DNA from: Setaria digitata
Lineage: Eukaryota; Nematoda; Chromadorea; Rhabditida; Setariidae
Length of the DNA: 64,000 nt
Direction of reading: 5' to 3'
Assembly (NCBI GenBank): GCA_003640385.1
Contig: RCAB01000243.1
Span: 1 to 64,000 of the forward strand
Part shown: piece after piece, positions 12,442-26,226 of the stretch
Numbering within the stretch: position 1 is the stretch's first letter
Layout: each line of letters opens with the position of its first letter
Notes under the pieces: model-generated
Database searches by the model: none
What the model was told of the DNA's origin: nothing
What the model saw: the letters and a program-made list of their open reading frames with translations, nothing else
Translations under genes and position numbers: made by a program

Positions 12442-14469
12442 TTAAAATGTTAAGCGATCGCTCTCCAGGTAGCCTAACTTATCAAGGCTTGGTATACAAG
12501 CGTATTTGATCATTGGAGGTGGACCACACATCAAAATCACGGTGCCGGTAGCACTGTCGGGAGCGGGTAAATGTTTCTGAATCATTTCTGCATCGACAAA
12601 GCCTGAAAATGTAGAGCAATGAAGTATTTGAAGAAAAAATTAGGGTACTTAGAATTGCATAACAAACTATCCCACGTGAAAATCATTTCTTAAAATAAAT
12701 TACGAACAATTTATCTTAATTTTTTTTTTTTCATTTCCTAAAAAGCACAAAATCGATTGAAACCTGTTGAGTATTTCCAGCCAGATTTTGCTCGATCAAC
12801 TGTGTACCAAACACTGAATTGCTCTGAGTGTTCAGCTGCTAATTTGTCCAATTCATCTCTGAAAATTTTCTTCCCTATGTAAAATTATTCCGAATACTAC
12901 GGTAAAAATACAAATTATGATGGCTACAAGTTTTCACATTAACTAAGTAAGACAAATCCATAATGTTAAAAGCTTAAAATCCCGTCCCATAAAGTTGACT
13001 TCATGACGTTAATTTGTACCTTTCAGGAGTTTCGAAAGACAAAATCATATGCAAATCTGGTATACAACAGACCTAAGCAGGATATCAGATTCGTCTTTGT
13101 TCGCAAAAATTAATGACACCTTAGTATGATCTTCAGAGTTTTTCATAATTGCAGCAATGATCTGAAACTTCTGAACTACTTATTTTCTACTCATATACAT
13201 TATTAACTGATAAAAATTCTTTAAAAATGAATATTTTGGTAGTTTACCTGCAACATTGGTGTGATACCGCTACCACCGGCAATCATACCAATATTTTTGT
13301 ATATGCGGCGTTTCGGTTCTGCTTTTTTTGTTGGCTTCACAGCAAAAGAACCTTTCCCTTCATAAACGATTAATCCGGAAGGACCGCGAAAATTAATTGT
13401 TTCACCTGATATTAACAACAAAAAATTATGCTAGAAAAGTCTTTCAACAACAAGAAAAATATCATTGGACTATACAACTATAGAGGCCAAAGGTTCTCTC
13501 AAAGAAGTCATAATTCAAGTAAAAACTGCTCATTGATCATCTGTTTCAACAGTATTAAACCACTTTCATTCAAGAACTTAGTCCATTAACACAATTAACC
13601 TAAATTTCAAAGGCGGAATTTCGAATAAAAATATTAAAATTCATTTCAAGCAAGTAAAAAAAATAACTAATCCCCTCCTGCTCACCATCAACCCATTCCT
13701 ATTAAACAATCAGTAAAAAATTCACACCTATTCTCATTCTTTCCAAATACTGCGTCATCTTACCACCATCAGGAAATTTAGGATCAACATTCTTGAAGTA
13801 AATCTTAACCATCAATTCAACGTATCCTTTGTTATCATCGGAAGAAATTGGAGTATATGGGCGAACAATAAGTTTCCCGTTAACCGAAAAATAACTTATA
13901 TGAAGACTGTTACATCAAGAGATATTACAAGTGAAAACGCACACCAAAACGCTCTTTTGATATGTTCACTAATATTTCATACTTCAATCCACACTAAATC
14001 AACAACCAAGGTTTTCGGTCCAGAAGTTCCTGCTGTATCTATTTACCTTCGCTGAAAGATGAATATGTTGGCCAACAGGTAGACCGAGAACGTGTTCATC
14101 ACTGGGTAATTTGAAACGGAACTTTCGTGTGTCGTGGCTAACAGTTTCTTTCAGTATTAAAGGTAGCGGATATGTCGCTTCCGAATCCACAAGAGTTATA
14201 AGTTTCTGAAAGCAGATAGTAAGAGATCTCAAAAAAACTGCAAGTGCTCCTCAAGCTCGTCTAAAACAGAATTACCATTATAAATCATCAAAAACTGTTA
14301 AAAAATTTCAAGTTGTTACCTTTCTAGCAATAAGAGAAAATGGACAAAATATGCAGCAGTTATCTTTTCGCCGGTACAAAATGTAGTATACAACTACCGA
14401 AGAAAGAAGCACAACGGAACCAGTGATAAGTCCTATATTATTTATGATATTTTCGGAACTCGAAACCAT
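12442..14469 (-). CDS. NADH-cytochrome b5 reductase (CYB5R3-like)
   Basis: FAD flavoprotein passing electrons from NADH to cytochrome b5, used in fatty acid desaturation and other ER or outer mitochondrial membrane reductions. Seven exons: 14469-14320, 14205-14047, 13884-13728, 13405-13248, 13161-13073, 12858-12764, 12602-12442; they sum to 969 nt, exactly 322 residues plus stop. Seen: N-terminal membrane segment ([20 protein letters not shown], residues about 13-32), [30 protein letters not shown] motif [24 protein letters not shown], nucleotide motif [19 protein letters not shown] and [11 protein letters not shown] near the end. Length fits the family (about 300 for CYB5R3). The frame closes only if exon 3 starts at GTTAACGGG directly after TTTTTCG, so that acceptor lacks its AG in this assembly. 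All other borders are canonical. Confidence 0.93.
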
Positions 14470-17021
14470 TTTTAATAAGTTAACTGCAACGACAAAATTA
14501 ACAATAATTCTACGACACTCAAGAAAAGACTTGAATTGCTGTCATATAAACTTTAAAATGACCCTCCAGACTTTCCACGCTTCTTACTTTTAGGTTACAT
14601 TACTAAACAGCTTGAAATGTAATAGGTGAACACCCATGTACAAGTAAATATCCCCAGTTTCGCTAAAAAACACGTAAATCTCACCTCCCCCAACAATCAC
14701 CGTCCGAAAGAACACGTACTTCGTTAGACAAATCCGTGACTAGCATATTCAGATAAAAGCGCATAAAATTTAATATTTGCTTGTTGTCTTATTAAAAAAA
14801 CACTTCAAACTATCTCATCACCTACTGCAATTTTTATTCGAATATTCGAATACTACCTTTCAAAGTACAAAAGCAAATGCTTTTAGATTCTCGCAAGTCC
14901 TACGAACTCTTCCCTGCTATTTCCGCCACTCAGCTCGGGAAATCCACATTTTCCCCTTATCGTTTCTTACGAAGAATAATTCCCCGCTATATAACAGTAA
15001 AGTTAACTGTCTGGAAATAGTTGTATCTACAAAACACTAAAGGATATAAACCGCTTCTGTGTGTCCTTTTTTCGGACAACAAACTATAAAAATTAGTTTA
15101 TTATTGTGAAAAAAAAAAGTTAACAATCAATCAGCGAGGAAATATTAATGAAATCATGAGCCACACCAGGAATAAACTATAAGGATTGCAACAATTAAGA
15201 GAAATTCAGTCTTCCACCGATCACACACATGATAGAACGACTTGAAAAAAGCAAAAAAAAAAGAAAAAAAATACAAAACAGCTGAAAGATGAAGCAAAAT
15301 GAAAGATGAAAAAATTTTGAAAGAAGAAAACCAAAAGGACGAAACATTTGGTGAGTAAAGTACCATCTCATCTGCTGAAGTGAAACTTCCACCAACTTTT
15401 CATCAATTAATGAAATTCCCTTCCCCTTCCCACTATTTACTGCTTCCAAGTTTCCCCATGATACTTTATTTTTTCTTTTTAATTTTCTAAAGAAACCAAT
15501 TACTCTGTATCAGGAAATTTCTTGGATGCAAAAAATGATATATGAAATTTGTGAACAAATGCTGTATGGCTTTCTATCGTCCTTAAGACTGCTACTATGA
15601 AGCAACAAGATGTGAAATAGAAATTTCGTCAAACAAATTCTTCATCGATATGCAACACATTCTCAGCACATGCTGATCAATTCTTCCATTCTTTCATACT
15701 CTGAAAACTTAATAGATTTGAAATTCAAACGAAAAACCAATGTTCGGCTTTCAAATGATGATTTAAGGATTTGATAGAATCAACTACTATATAAAATACA
15801 CTTAAAAAACCTCCAAAATTTCTTTCAAACCATGTTCCACTTACGGTGACTAAGAATCGGAAGGCCCCAGTTATGAATAAATCTTTCCCTATAACACCGA
15901 CAAAGTCGTGACAATTTTTTCTTAGGGAAAAAGTTTGTTTGGAGATGGTAACTGCAAATTAACATCAAACTGTCACTATGAAATGTAATATTATTTTATT
16001 AGAATTTTTCAAACATGACATTTTTACCTACGAGTTCGTCTTTGTTTTGGCTGAACCAAATTGGGAACAAATTGGATCAAAGAAATACAATCGTGCTTGT
16101 AATTAATCCTTATTGATGGTATAATTTTTCGCTTACAAGCCGAACACAAGCTGTTGGAATATTTCCCCGCATGAGTACCTCTCTTCTGACTGGAGCAAAG
16201 AAGTTATCATAAATAAGAAATACAAAGCAAAATCAATACAGCGTTAACTTTAACCAATATAATCATTTCCTATATTTCTCAGTTCCAAGGTAAACACGAG
16301 TAGTGACGGATCGGACATAGGCGAAAAAATATAGACAAGCCTATCAAAAAGCCTGCAGTAAATCCCTGCTACACCAAACTGACAAATTACAGCCATGAAA
16401 ACTCGTAAAACTGCCTGACAAGCCCGATGTGTGTAACATTAGTACAGTTCCTCTCGTAAGACAATAAATTTCAAATTGCACTTCAGTTCGTTAAATAAAA
16501 ATAGGAAGGGCACTTTAAAAAGTGTTAACTAAATCACTAAATAAATTAGCTAAGGAAAAATTTTTACCTTGTCCAACTCCATGAAGGATCGGTGGCTGTC
16601 GCGATCACGCTACAAGTAACTTCAGACTCAAATGAACGATGAAACTGACAGATTTTCTCGAAATAATAATAATAAACGACTGCTAAGCAAGATAAGAAAA
16701 AAGTGTGAACCGAACTTATGATAACCATAACCCAGCCTAAAAAATATCAAATCACCAAATGTTATGAACGAAATTACCTACCAACAGTACGGGCGGAGAA
16801 ATGATTTGACGGAAGCTAATATGTCATAAAAAATGGGTTTTATAACACAAATAAGCATATTAATCCTTTACATTAAATGGCCAAATTCTATTACATCAAG
16901 CATTGAGATTAAGAAAAAATTCCGAAGCACAAAACACTAAACCACTGATCCAAATTAAACTCAACTTACAAGCAAAATCCAGGATAACCAGACAGTAATC
17001 GCGAGTAGCCACCGAATATAG
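14470..17021. other. Intergenic, no gene recognised
   Basis: About 2.55 kb between the cytochrome b5 reductase start and the eRF1 stop, both on the minus strand. Open frames at 14777-15040 (+) and 15154-15449 (-) are low-complexity or Lys/Phe-rich translations of A/T runs. It should contain the eRF1 3' UTR and the b5 reductase promoter. Confidence 0.6.
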
Positions 17022-19929
17022 TCAATAATCATCAAGATTGATATCTTCGACACCGTCGTTCAGATCGTTCAATTGGAAATCCACGCGATAACGCAAAAGA
17101 CCTAAAAATTTAAAAAGAAAAGAAAAGGAAAAACGTCTACGACAAAAAATGCACAATTAAATACCTCCAATACCGCCAAAGCCTCGCACAAATTGCGCTC
17201 CTTCTTGTGATCGATCTGTTACAATTTCCAAAGCAGCACCATACGATTTATAATTATTCGCAAGCCATTCCAATAATGGCATCGAGTCCATCAGTTCTAA
17301 TTCAACACCTGTCTAAAACCTTACTGATTGTTGTTACGTTTCACTATTTAAAGAACAACACTCTTTCATTTACTATTGAAAATGTCAAAATATTGTAATT
17401 TTATCACGAAGAACCAATTATTTCCCTTAAAGTTACATTTTTCTACTAATGTTTTCCTTCTTTGAATTAACTAGACAAAAAGAGAATTTTCTTTAAAAAA
17501 ATCAAAAATAAAATGACATACGGACGATTCAGTAAAATGCCGTTTATTCTTTTCTTGATCCGGATCCAAATACAGCAATTTTTCATCTAAAAAAAATCTT
17601 GAAAATTAATTAAATAATCTAAAATATATAAAATATTTCCTTTTATTAAGCTGCCTTATGCAGAAAAAAAAAGAATACCTCCAGTAACTGGATTCTTCAG
17701 TTGATATCGCGCAATATCCAAATTTTCCCAACAAATTAATGTTTCCACGGCACCCATTTCCAGGGCTTGCAAAGTGTCTGTCACGCCATAGACATATTTT
17801 CCAGAATCCTTCAGACACATGATGATTTCAAGGTATACACTTGCAAAGAGCAGTGGTAGACTATCAATATGATTGTTGTGTAATAACGAACAGGTTTAAC
17901 TTTAATTACTGTCAATCCCGCAGACGACATACACTTTGATTTCGGAAGTTTGACTTGCGAAGTGCAAAGTTTTACACAACACATTTACTAACTTCCACAA
18001 TTTTGTCTTTCTGTTTCACAAAATTGTGAAAAAATTCCCAGAATAATTTACTTACAATACCTTCAAGACCTGCTTTCTACTCCTGAGATTTATTATAAAA
18101 ACAAGTAGCATCAAATAATACCCGAAAAATAAAAGCAGGTTCTGTCTACAATCACAAATCCTGCCACTAAAAATTAGCTTCCTACTATTCTCCTCTCAAC
18201 ATCCACATGACTATAATACGAATCTGTTTTTCGCTGTAGCATATTAAAATAATACATGATAAGAAACACCTGTGATATCTCATCGAAATACCCATTGATT
18301 AATTTCTTTTCCTGAATGAATTTCACATTAGCTAGTGCATCTTCCGCCAGTTCAATTGCCTGATTAAACCCATTCTCGCCCCCATATGAAATATCTACCG
18401 TCTTGATGATTTTTGCTTGAAGTCGCTGTAAAGAATCAGAAAATATTACGACCCCTTAAGAAGAATGCATCCAAACTGCTATTACCTTACAGATGAATTA
18501 CGCTTCATTTATTCTTATTAACAAAGAAGCACTTGAAAAATATAAATAACCATTCGCTACCTGATCAAACATATCTGATTGGCCAAGCTCTGTTTTGAAA
18601 TCTGCACTGCCAGCAAGAATTAGCCCTGATACATTCACTTTATCATTTCGGATAAATATTTCAACAGCCGTCTCCGCAACCTTCCTTACATAGTTATGAC
18701 GCTTTTCCATGCGAAGTCGAGCAAAACGTAGTGCAGACTGCCCACCACGACCTAAAAAACATTGTCTTAACCATACACCTATAATCCAATCATTATTAAA
18801 CAAAACAAACTAATTAAAGTACTAGAAACTTTATATTTAAAAAAAAACTGAGCCAGCACAAAAATTTGCAACCACGTCTAGAACAAATGTCAAGGAATAT
18901 AATGATTTGATATCGGAGCAAACAAGTAAAAAAGTGTGAGATTTCTACACAAAACTATAATGAAAACGAAAAATCACCATGCTTCTTCGGTAAATCAACT
19001 GTGAACTTGTGCAGTACCTCACGCGTATTACCTTGCAACGTTCCAAACAATGATCCGTTACCATCCATTATAATAAATCCAAACTTATTATCGTCAGCCA
19101 AAAGTGCTGAGGACAGGAAAAGTATATGTTAGAAACGAAGCAATAAAATGACTGTATTCTTATATAATCTACAGCATATCTGCCCATTATATTTAGCATT
19201 ATTAAGCTATGCGGCAATGCAATTTTCTTGCTTGGGAAGTTTTTTGTTTGATAAAATCGTTCAATTACCGATAACATTGAGATACCTTGTAATGCCTCTG
19301 TATGGAACTTGTTATCACAGAGATATAATGAAGTATTTATCGGTTTAAATGGTTCAAAATCAATATTCACTTTCTTCTCCTTCCCTTCATCCGTTACAAT
19401 TGTACCACAGTAAATAACAAGACCGTTTGTCGGAACTGCAAAGAAAAATCACTGCACGTCACATAACATACGTATCTTGTCAATATGATTTTAAAACGAT
19501 TCAGTTCTGCGCGCGCAATCTATCCATCCATATATCTCCAAAATTAAATTACACAAACCTTTATTATAAAGTTTTAGCCTTCCTTGTACCGATGTAATAG
19601 CACCCAGTACAGACAACCGATTTACTCGAGATTTGATATTTGACGCAGTACCGTATTCATCGGCTAACATTTTTGAAATTCGGGCAATTTGGTCCCGTGG
19701 TGGTATTATTAGAGAAATCATCGACGTGCCATTCCTAAATTCTTCTATTATTTCATTTCAAACTACCTTTCGTCAAACCTCATTATTAACTAAACTACTA
19801 TATATTATATAAAGTACATTCAATTACAAACCCTCGAGCCATTTCCAAACTTTTAATTAAACGTTTGATTTTCCACACTTCGACGTTATGATCTGCCGCA
19901 TCTTCACCGGAACCAGATGGTCCAGACAT
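17022..19929 (-). CDS. etf-1: Eukaryotic peptide chain release factor subunit 1 (eRF1)
   Basis: Recognises all three stop codons in the ribosomal A site and triggers peptide release together with eRF3. Ten exons: 19929-19832, 19734-19559, 19435-19286, 19106-18978, 18751-18561, 18425-18270, 17808-17679, 17586-17522, 17312-17165, 17101-17022; total 1323 nt, 440 residues, matching the family (human 437). Domain 1 shows the stop-decoding motifs GNGTS, NIKS (in [11 protein letters not shown]) and YxCxxxF (YLCDNKF). Domain 2 carries the catalytic GGQ loop ([20 protein letters not shown]). Domain 3 ends with [32 protein letters not shown] and an acidic tail ending in LDDY. All borders are GT..AG; the acceptor of exon 7 has a weak pyrimidine tract. 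The start gives [20 protein letters not shown], as expected for this protein. Intact, single copy here. Confidence 0.97.
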
Positions 19930-21731
19930 TGCTGATGCTTGTTTTAGAATTAACGAAACTCACAGCCTCAAAGAAACTGTGTTCTACTAGAAGAAAGGCT
20001 AAAAGTTTAATTACAACTACCAACAAATACGCACATGCCACGTGAACTACTGCAAAGTGACTGACTAGAAGCATGTGTTCCCTTTCTTCACAATCAGTTA
20101 TTGCATAAATCCTTGACACACAATTCTATTTCTCCGCTCCAGATTATTTTTATTACTAATATCAAACCACTGTTTTAACAGCATAGAGCATCCGCAAACC
20201 GCTTACCTCCATGTTTCGGTTGCAATTTTCGATTTAAAAATATAAAATTCACAATACTCGTGTCTCAGCATGACCGCTACACACAGAAGTAAATGGAGAG
20301 GAGAAAGCTGACATCTCGATGACTACTTTACATCTAACACCACGACGGACCCTTCGGCGACACTTCAACAACCAAACATCCCAGCCGGTGCTTATCCTGA
20401 CCACAACTTCCACAAGACACAACAACCTCCTCCTCTCCCCAACAAACCAACCCACCACCACCGACTACCACTCTCAGGAGAATGATACCAAATTTTTGGG
20501 GAGAACTACAACAGCAAAGTTCGTTTATACAGAAGTGCAGAATGCAAATTTTCATCCAACTGAATTATGGAAACAGATTTTCAGAAATGCTGTCGAATAC
20601 CATTGAGCAGTGATGGCTATGTACTTCTCTCGTGATATAACTGAAGCACGGATAAAACCTGATACTCAGTCACGAAACTTCAGATGCAGGAAGAACAAAC
20701 GGCTATATATGTACTGTCTAATGGATTTATTTAAAGAACCGATAGTTGCCAGGTGCCAAACAGTAAAATCGTGCAGTGCTGTCGAAAGTGTGCTTGCGTA
20801 ATCACCAATAGTAGACCTTTCTGACCTAATTTGAATTCTTTTGATAAGAGCAGAGCAGTTGACCTCTTATCATTGATAAAGTTCTGTGTTGAAAATTTCG
20901 ATAATTATGCTTCTGCACTTTAAAGTGACCTCGTACCAATCATATCAGTCTAGACAACCATATCATTCGTATATTTTCAGCCAGTTTTCTCATCAGATAA
21001 AATAATTGAGCAAAACACGCAAGACATTAAACTCACTGTAGCAACCAGTAACAAAAGTATTACACTGTGATTAAGGAAACGTTTTACAGCAACCATAAAA
21101 ATTTCGACTTTGCTCGACACCTCTATGTCTATTCCCGTGACAAATTTTAAGGTTCCTCATTTACAAAAATAGCTCCCATTCGCCAAACTTGAATCCGATT
21201 GAATGCATCAAGGATGGCATTTTGCATATTTTAAATGAAAGTTTGCTACCACAGTTACAAAGCAATCGTTCATCCTTTGTTTTACTTCATAATTATAACT
21301 CATTGAGGGTACCTACCTTAGTCAACATACATTCTGAAACTCACAATGGTTATTTATAATGTTGCAGTCATTCATTAACAAGGACCTCACTACGGACAAA
21401 ATATAGTTTGTTCTCTTCTTAAAACTAGGTAGCAATTTTTTAATACCAGCAACAAATATATGAGGCTTGCTCTTATAAAATCTAAGGTCTTAGCACCAGC
21501 ACTTACAATACTAAAACAAGCAATACTAATTGAAATCAGCAGCAAATCCATTGTCTAATTGTTTTTTATCTTCTCTTTTACAACTTTTTTTTTTCGAGAA
21601 TTATATACAAAAAGAGAAAAAGGAAAAAATTTTTACTAAAGCCATTAATTATCAATAAAAATAAAATGGAAATCTTTGTTCGAACGACCAGACAAGCCAT
21701 ACGAAAGAGTCGATAATACAATAGCACAATC
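19930..21731. other. Intergenic between eRF1 and syntaxin-18
   Basis: About 1.8 kb: upstream region of eRF1 and 3' side of syntaxin-18. It includes a compositionally unusual C/A-rich patch near 20319-20480 open in two opposing frames. No gene supported. Confidence 0.5.
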
Positions 21732-24336
21732 TTAGGGATTATACCAGTCTAAGAAAATCAAAGTAAATGTGAGAACAATAATACAAAACAAGAGAATCAC
21801 ACGTCTAGATGCCATATTCTGGATCGCTTGTCGGATCTGTTCGTTTCCAATCCGAATATTTTCAACTGTTAATAATGTTGTTTCATTAACAAAATTTATA
21901 TCCTTTTCTTGTTCTGAAACCTGAAAATAAATTATGTACATGTAAGCTTAAAGATCCAGGTAAAAAAGAGAATGAAATGTGTTAACCTTCTCCGCAAATG
22001 TTTCTTGCAACTGGTGTAATTCCATCATCTGCTTTTCAACTTTTTGAATATCACTATCTACTCGCAGCGACTGGGAATATAAACGTTCATTTTCAACCAT
22101 AAGCTGGGTACGTTCATCATCATCTAAATTATTAAGGGAATCCACATCCTCGCCGCATTCATCGTTGTGAAAATCAGTCACTTGTACATCAGACCATCCA
22201 TCTTGCTCGGGCTTTCTTATTTCGTCTCCTTTCACATCTGAAATAATTTGTGCCATGAATAAACAGTGAGTAAATAATGAGCTTCGAAATATCCCAGTAG
22301 CAGATCTAGCTTTTTACGCAAACTTTTCATATGCAATTGAGAACTATACCATTTACAAAAAAATGGGTTGCAAAAAAAAAACATACGTGTAATTTGAGAA
22401 ATCCTCTTCCTCAAACCATCCTTGCCCAAAATGAATGAATCAATTAGTACAGAATCTGGAGCTCCTACGGCATCAGATTTGACTGATGTGGTTTCAAGCG
22501 AGTTTTTATTCGTCGACCACTGTGGCTGCATTTCATCCTTATGCTTCTTCATACGATAGAGCTGCGCCAACGTAGCCAGCCTGGATAGTACGAATATTAC
22601 ATATATGTAAATATAAAAATAATGAAAAAACAGCAGTATAATGTTACAGTTACTGACTCTACGCACTATTTGTATATCTCACGAAATCTGTTTAAGAATA
22701 ATAAGACGTGAATGTTGGAGCCATGAAGCAGTATTGCGGATAACAATATGATCAAGAATTTTTGAAAAAAAAAAAGCGTACTACACAATGAATAGTTGAA
22801 AGAAAACAAAAGCACCTGAATCATCTTATTAGTAAGGAATGAACCATCTAAATTATCAAGGGAATTCACATCCTAAGCAAAAGTGAGCTGATGAGTCATC
22901 TACATCTATAACTTTGAAACACTGGACAATATGCAAGGATATACATGTCTCTACGAACTAAGCAATCTATTTCGCTGATCCCATCAAAAAAAGGCGCTAG
23001 ACCTGCATGTTCGCCGCATGTTGGTTGTTTTTTTTGTTCGCAAAGCTCGCATTTCCGCAACGATTTTTGCTGTTCCACTAAGATGCTTACCTAACATTCG
23101 CAAGACCTGAAAACTTATTTGCTTTTTGGTGAAAAGTCACTGAAATTGAAAATCCAAAACAATAAAATACATTCAAAAGCCTTCGCTGTATGTTAAAGAA
23201 ATGATGTCATGGATTATGAAAAAAACAATCCGTAAACAGATATCAGAAATAATCAATTCGAAAGGAACGAAACATCAGTTAAAAGAAAAAATGGTTAACT
23301 AGCAGTGTTGGATTTTCATAGAATATGAGTGCTGCATTATACTGAGAGTAATCGAAAAGAGTACACCTCGAACAAATGTGGACCTTCATCAAGAGCTCGT
23401 AAGGTACTGTTGTTGATTTTGCACTGCAAAGATTGCATCGATTGCATGCAATCTCGCATCATTTCCTCAATTCTTGCATCTAATTCGTCGCGTTCAAAAT
23501 CACTCATACCTAAACCCATACCTATTTTCGTAAAAAATTAATTTCTATCACTATCCATTATTCAAGACATCCTGTCTAGATAGTACTAATACAAATAAGT
23601 TATATATAAGTTTTACTAAAAGGAACACAACATGCTGTTTGCTTCATTTGCAAGTTATATAAATCAATCTGTTGAGAAAATACAAATTGAATTTACCTTC
23701 AATTACGTCTAAAAGTTTGCATTAAAAAAAAAGACTCATCATTTTAAAAATAATCACTTCACTACCAGAGCTAGAATTACGTTTGTCAAGAACTGATAAA
23801 GCGTACTATCTGTGTACAACGCTATTAGCCTTCTAGAATGTCCGATATCCGAGACGTAATTCTTCCTTCCGCTAATGACCATATCTCGAAGGGCGATCAG
23901 TTCTCGACGAATTCGATGAGCTTCAACGGTACACGACAAAAAACTAAGATTCCAGGGATCATGACAAGATGTCTTTTGCAATTTTTCTGAAATTACAAAG
24001 AAAAGCTCCACCTCCAAATTAAATTTATGAGAGTAACAAATAAAAAAAAGTTTCACGTTGGAAATACGACGATTTTCGGGTAACATAACTCTTAAATTTA
24101 AGAAACAATAACAGAACAGCAGACACCAACTGAATTTCGACAGCATTTCCAACACGACTCTAAAAAAAAAATCGGAAATCTGAAACCTGGATGAATTACT
24201 TGCCATCGAAATTGATAACAGGATTTTTTGCTTTTTGTTGATGCTGTTGCAACTGAACCCGTTTTAATCGCGCTGCTTCTTGTGTTCGTATCATTTTTAC
24301 TCGAGCACGAAACAATGGTGTTTTGTCCACAGGCAT
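21732..24336 (-). CDS. syx-18: Syntaxin-18 (ER Qa-SNARE)
   Basis: t-SNARE of the endoplasmic reticulum, needed for Golgi-to-ER retrograde fusion. Exons: 24336-24200, 23943-23807, 23521-23384, 23106-23091 (16 nt), 22580-22387, 22237-21987, 21920-21732; total 1062 nt, 353 residues (human STX18 is 335). The N-terminus MPVDKTPLFRARVKMIRT matches the family start. Then RRELIALRDMVISGRKNYV, SDFERDELDARIEEMMRDC, RLATLAQLYRMKKHKDEM, an acidic linker, the SNARE helix (ENERLYSQSLRVDSDIQKVE to NIRIGNEQIRQAIQNMASRR) and a C-terminal membrane anchor ending FTLIFLDWYNP. The anchor and DWYN end are characteristic of syntaxin-18. Phases close only if the 16-nt exon is used with a weak donor at GAAG|GTCCAC. 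The exon 2 start was chosen by phase, since the more obvious acceptor at 23987 does not fit. Confidence 0.9.
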
Positions 24337-26226
24337 AGTGACTTATATTAAAATGAATTTTAAACGTACTTGAAACCTGAATTTCAATGCTCCACTACTG
24401 GTCGTACACATGAAATTGACACATCGCTAGAAAAGCCTATTTTTAGCTTCTGCTCTATCATTCTAATCATAAAATGAGCATATGATATACAAAAAATGTC
24501 ATTGCAGTCGCTTCATTTTTTGCCGTACAGAAAATTTTGTTCATGTTTCATCACTTCACCTTATATAATTGTCACTTATTTTTAACACAGGTAAAAAAAA
24601 AATATACTACGAACAGTTTGCACTATCAAAGTGTGGATTACGAAGCATGTAATTTAACAGGCGAAGTAACGCGGATAACTACATGAATCTGTTACAGCTG
24701 GAACTTGAATAATTCCGATGGGCAATATGACGTGTACTTTTGCTGTGGTCAATATGAATTTATTTAGGTCATAGAATCTTTTGTTTTCACTACTATACTT
24801 GAATACGACTGTTTGATATCAGCAATTAAAAATACAATCATGCTAACGGAGACGTATGAATCTGCATCCTTACATGTAATTCCTTGCAATCACCCTAGCA
24901 CAAAAATAAAAGAACTCTTCCTATCAATGCAATAACTGGGAACTAAATATTTGGATTCTGGAAAGCAACCCCAGCAAGAAAGTTAGGATGCATTCGGTTC
25001 CGAACAATCTCTACCCTTACTTGACATTTCGAGCTTATCAATCAGCATTCCAAAAATCCACTTAATAAAAAATTGCATCGCTCGAAACCGTTACAGTGAA
25101 AACAATAATTTAGGAATTATACTTTATTTGCAAAAGGAAAAGAAACAAAAGGGATAATATATAATAATGACTTTGTAATCAAGTTAACAGAATATGCAAA
25201 ATGGAATATACATATACTGAAGGAAGGGAAGGAATCATGACCACAGTTACAGTTGCAATTAAACGATACATTCATGAGTTTACCATGGTAAAAAAAAAAA
25301 TAGATTTATACATAGTGCAAAAGCTGTCATGCACAGAACCACTACTTTGAGACAATTCTCAAATTCCCTACCAGTTTATCACATAACTATGTTCTAAAAT
25401 CAACAGCAGCAATAGAAGTACTTTCCCACAAAAGGCCGTCCGATCCATTTTTCTTCTCTGAAGAACACCAACTTTAATGTAGAAAAAATTATCAAACTAT
25501 ATCGAATCAAAACAGAATTTATTTATAGAAAACCATGCACGTAACAAAAGTATATAAACTACTTGTAGGAGACGGAAGGGGACAGAAGAAAATTCTAATG
25601 AAGCTAAAAAATTCTTTTATATATAAAAACTTATGCAGAGCTGGAAGGAAAAAAAAAGAAAAAACTCCTTTTCCTTTATTTTTATTTAGCTTATTGTAAC
25701 CTTACCAAAAAATCATCCTTTGGAACCTTAAGTAACAAAACTATTTTCCAGCTGTAATGTAAAAGAGTAAGGTGAACTTGAAATTTATTGGTAGCTTCAG
25801 TTCAGTCATGTAGCCCCTAATGTCGGAAATTAAACCAATTCAGCAAAAATCAGAATACCATTTCTCTTATTAAATAAAAATGGTGAAAATATGAACTCTA
25901 TAACTTTTCTTCCTTCTCTCTCTCTCTCTCCTCTTTCCTTCGTCAATTTCTAATTAATCTTTGAAGACAAAGAAATATTCGAAACCCCTTTCAATAAAAA
26001 TTTGGAAAGAAAAACGGCCACTGATGAAAAAGAATTTTTAAGTCATCAATCTGCACCTTGCTCATCAATGGGCTAAAATTTCTTCCTGAAGGAAATCAAA
26101 TTTTTGGAATAGAGAAATGAGAAGCGAAAAAAATCAAGAGAAGAAAAAATAGTTTAGGGCTGCGCGGCATAACCACATGTGCGCGTACAAATCTGCCAGA
26201 ATGGGTTTTTAATTTCTCAGTCCTTT
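24337..26226. other. Intergenic, no gene recognised
   Basis: About 1.9 kb between syntaxin-18 and synaptobrevin, AT-rich. It contains a short (TC)n run near 25914-25931. The right half should be the synaptobrevin 3' UTR. Confidence 0.6.

Noticed and set aside
20319..20606. 95-codon plus-strand open frame upstream of eRF1
   Set aside because: Thr/Pro/Asn/His-rich low-complexity translation, overlaps opposing open frames of similar size, no splice context or domain.
23987..24206. Longer syntaxin-18 exon 2 starting at the more obvious TTTCAG acceptor
   Set aside because: It requires phase 1 from exon 1, which ends in phase 2; the acceptor before 23943 closes the frame.
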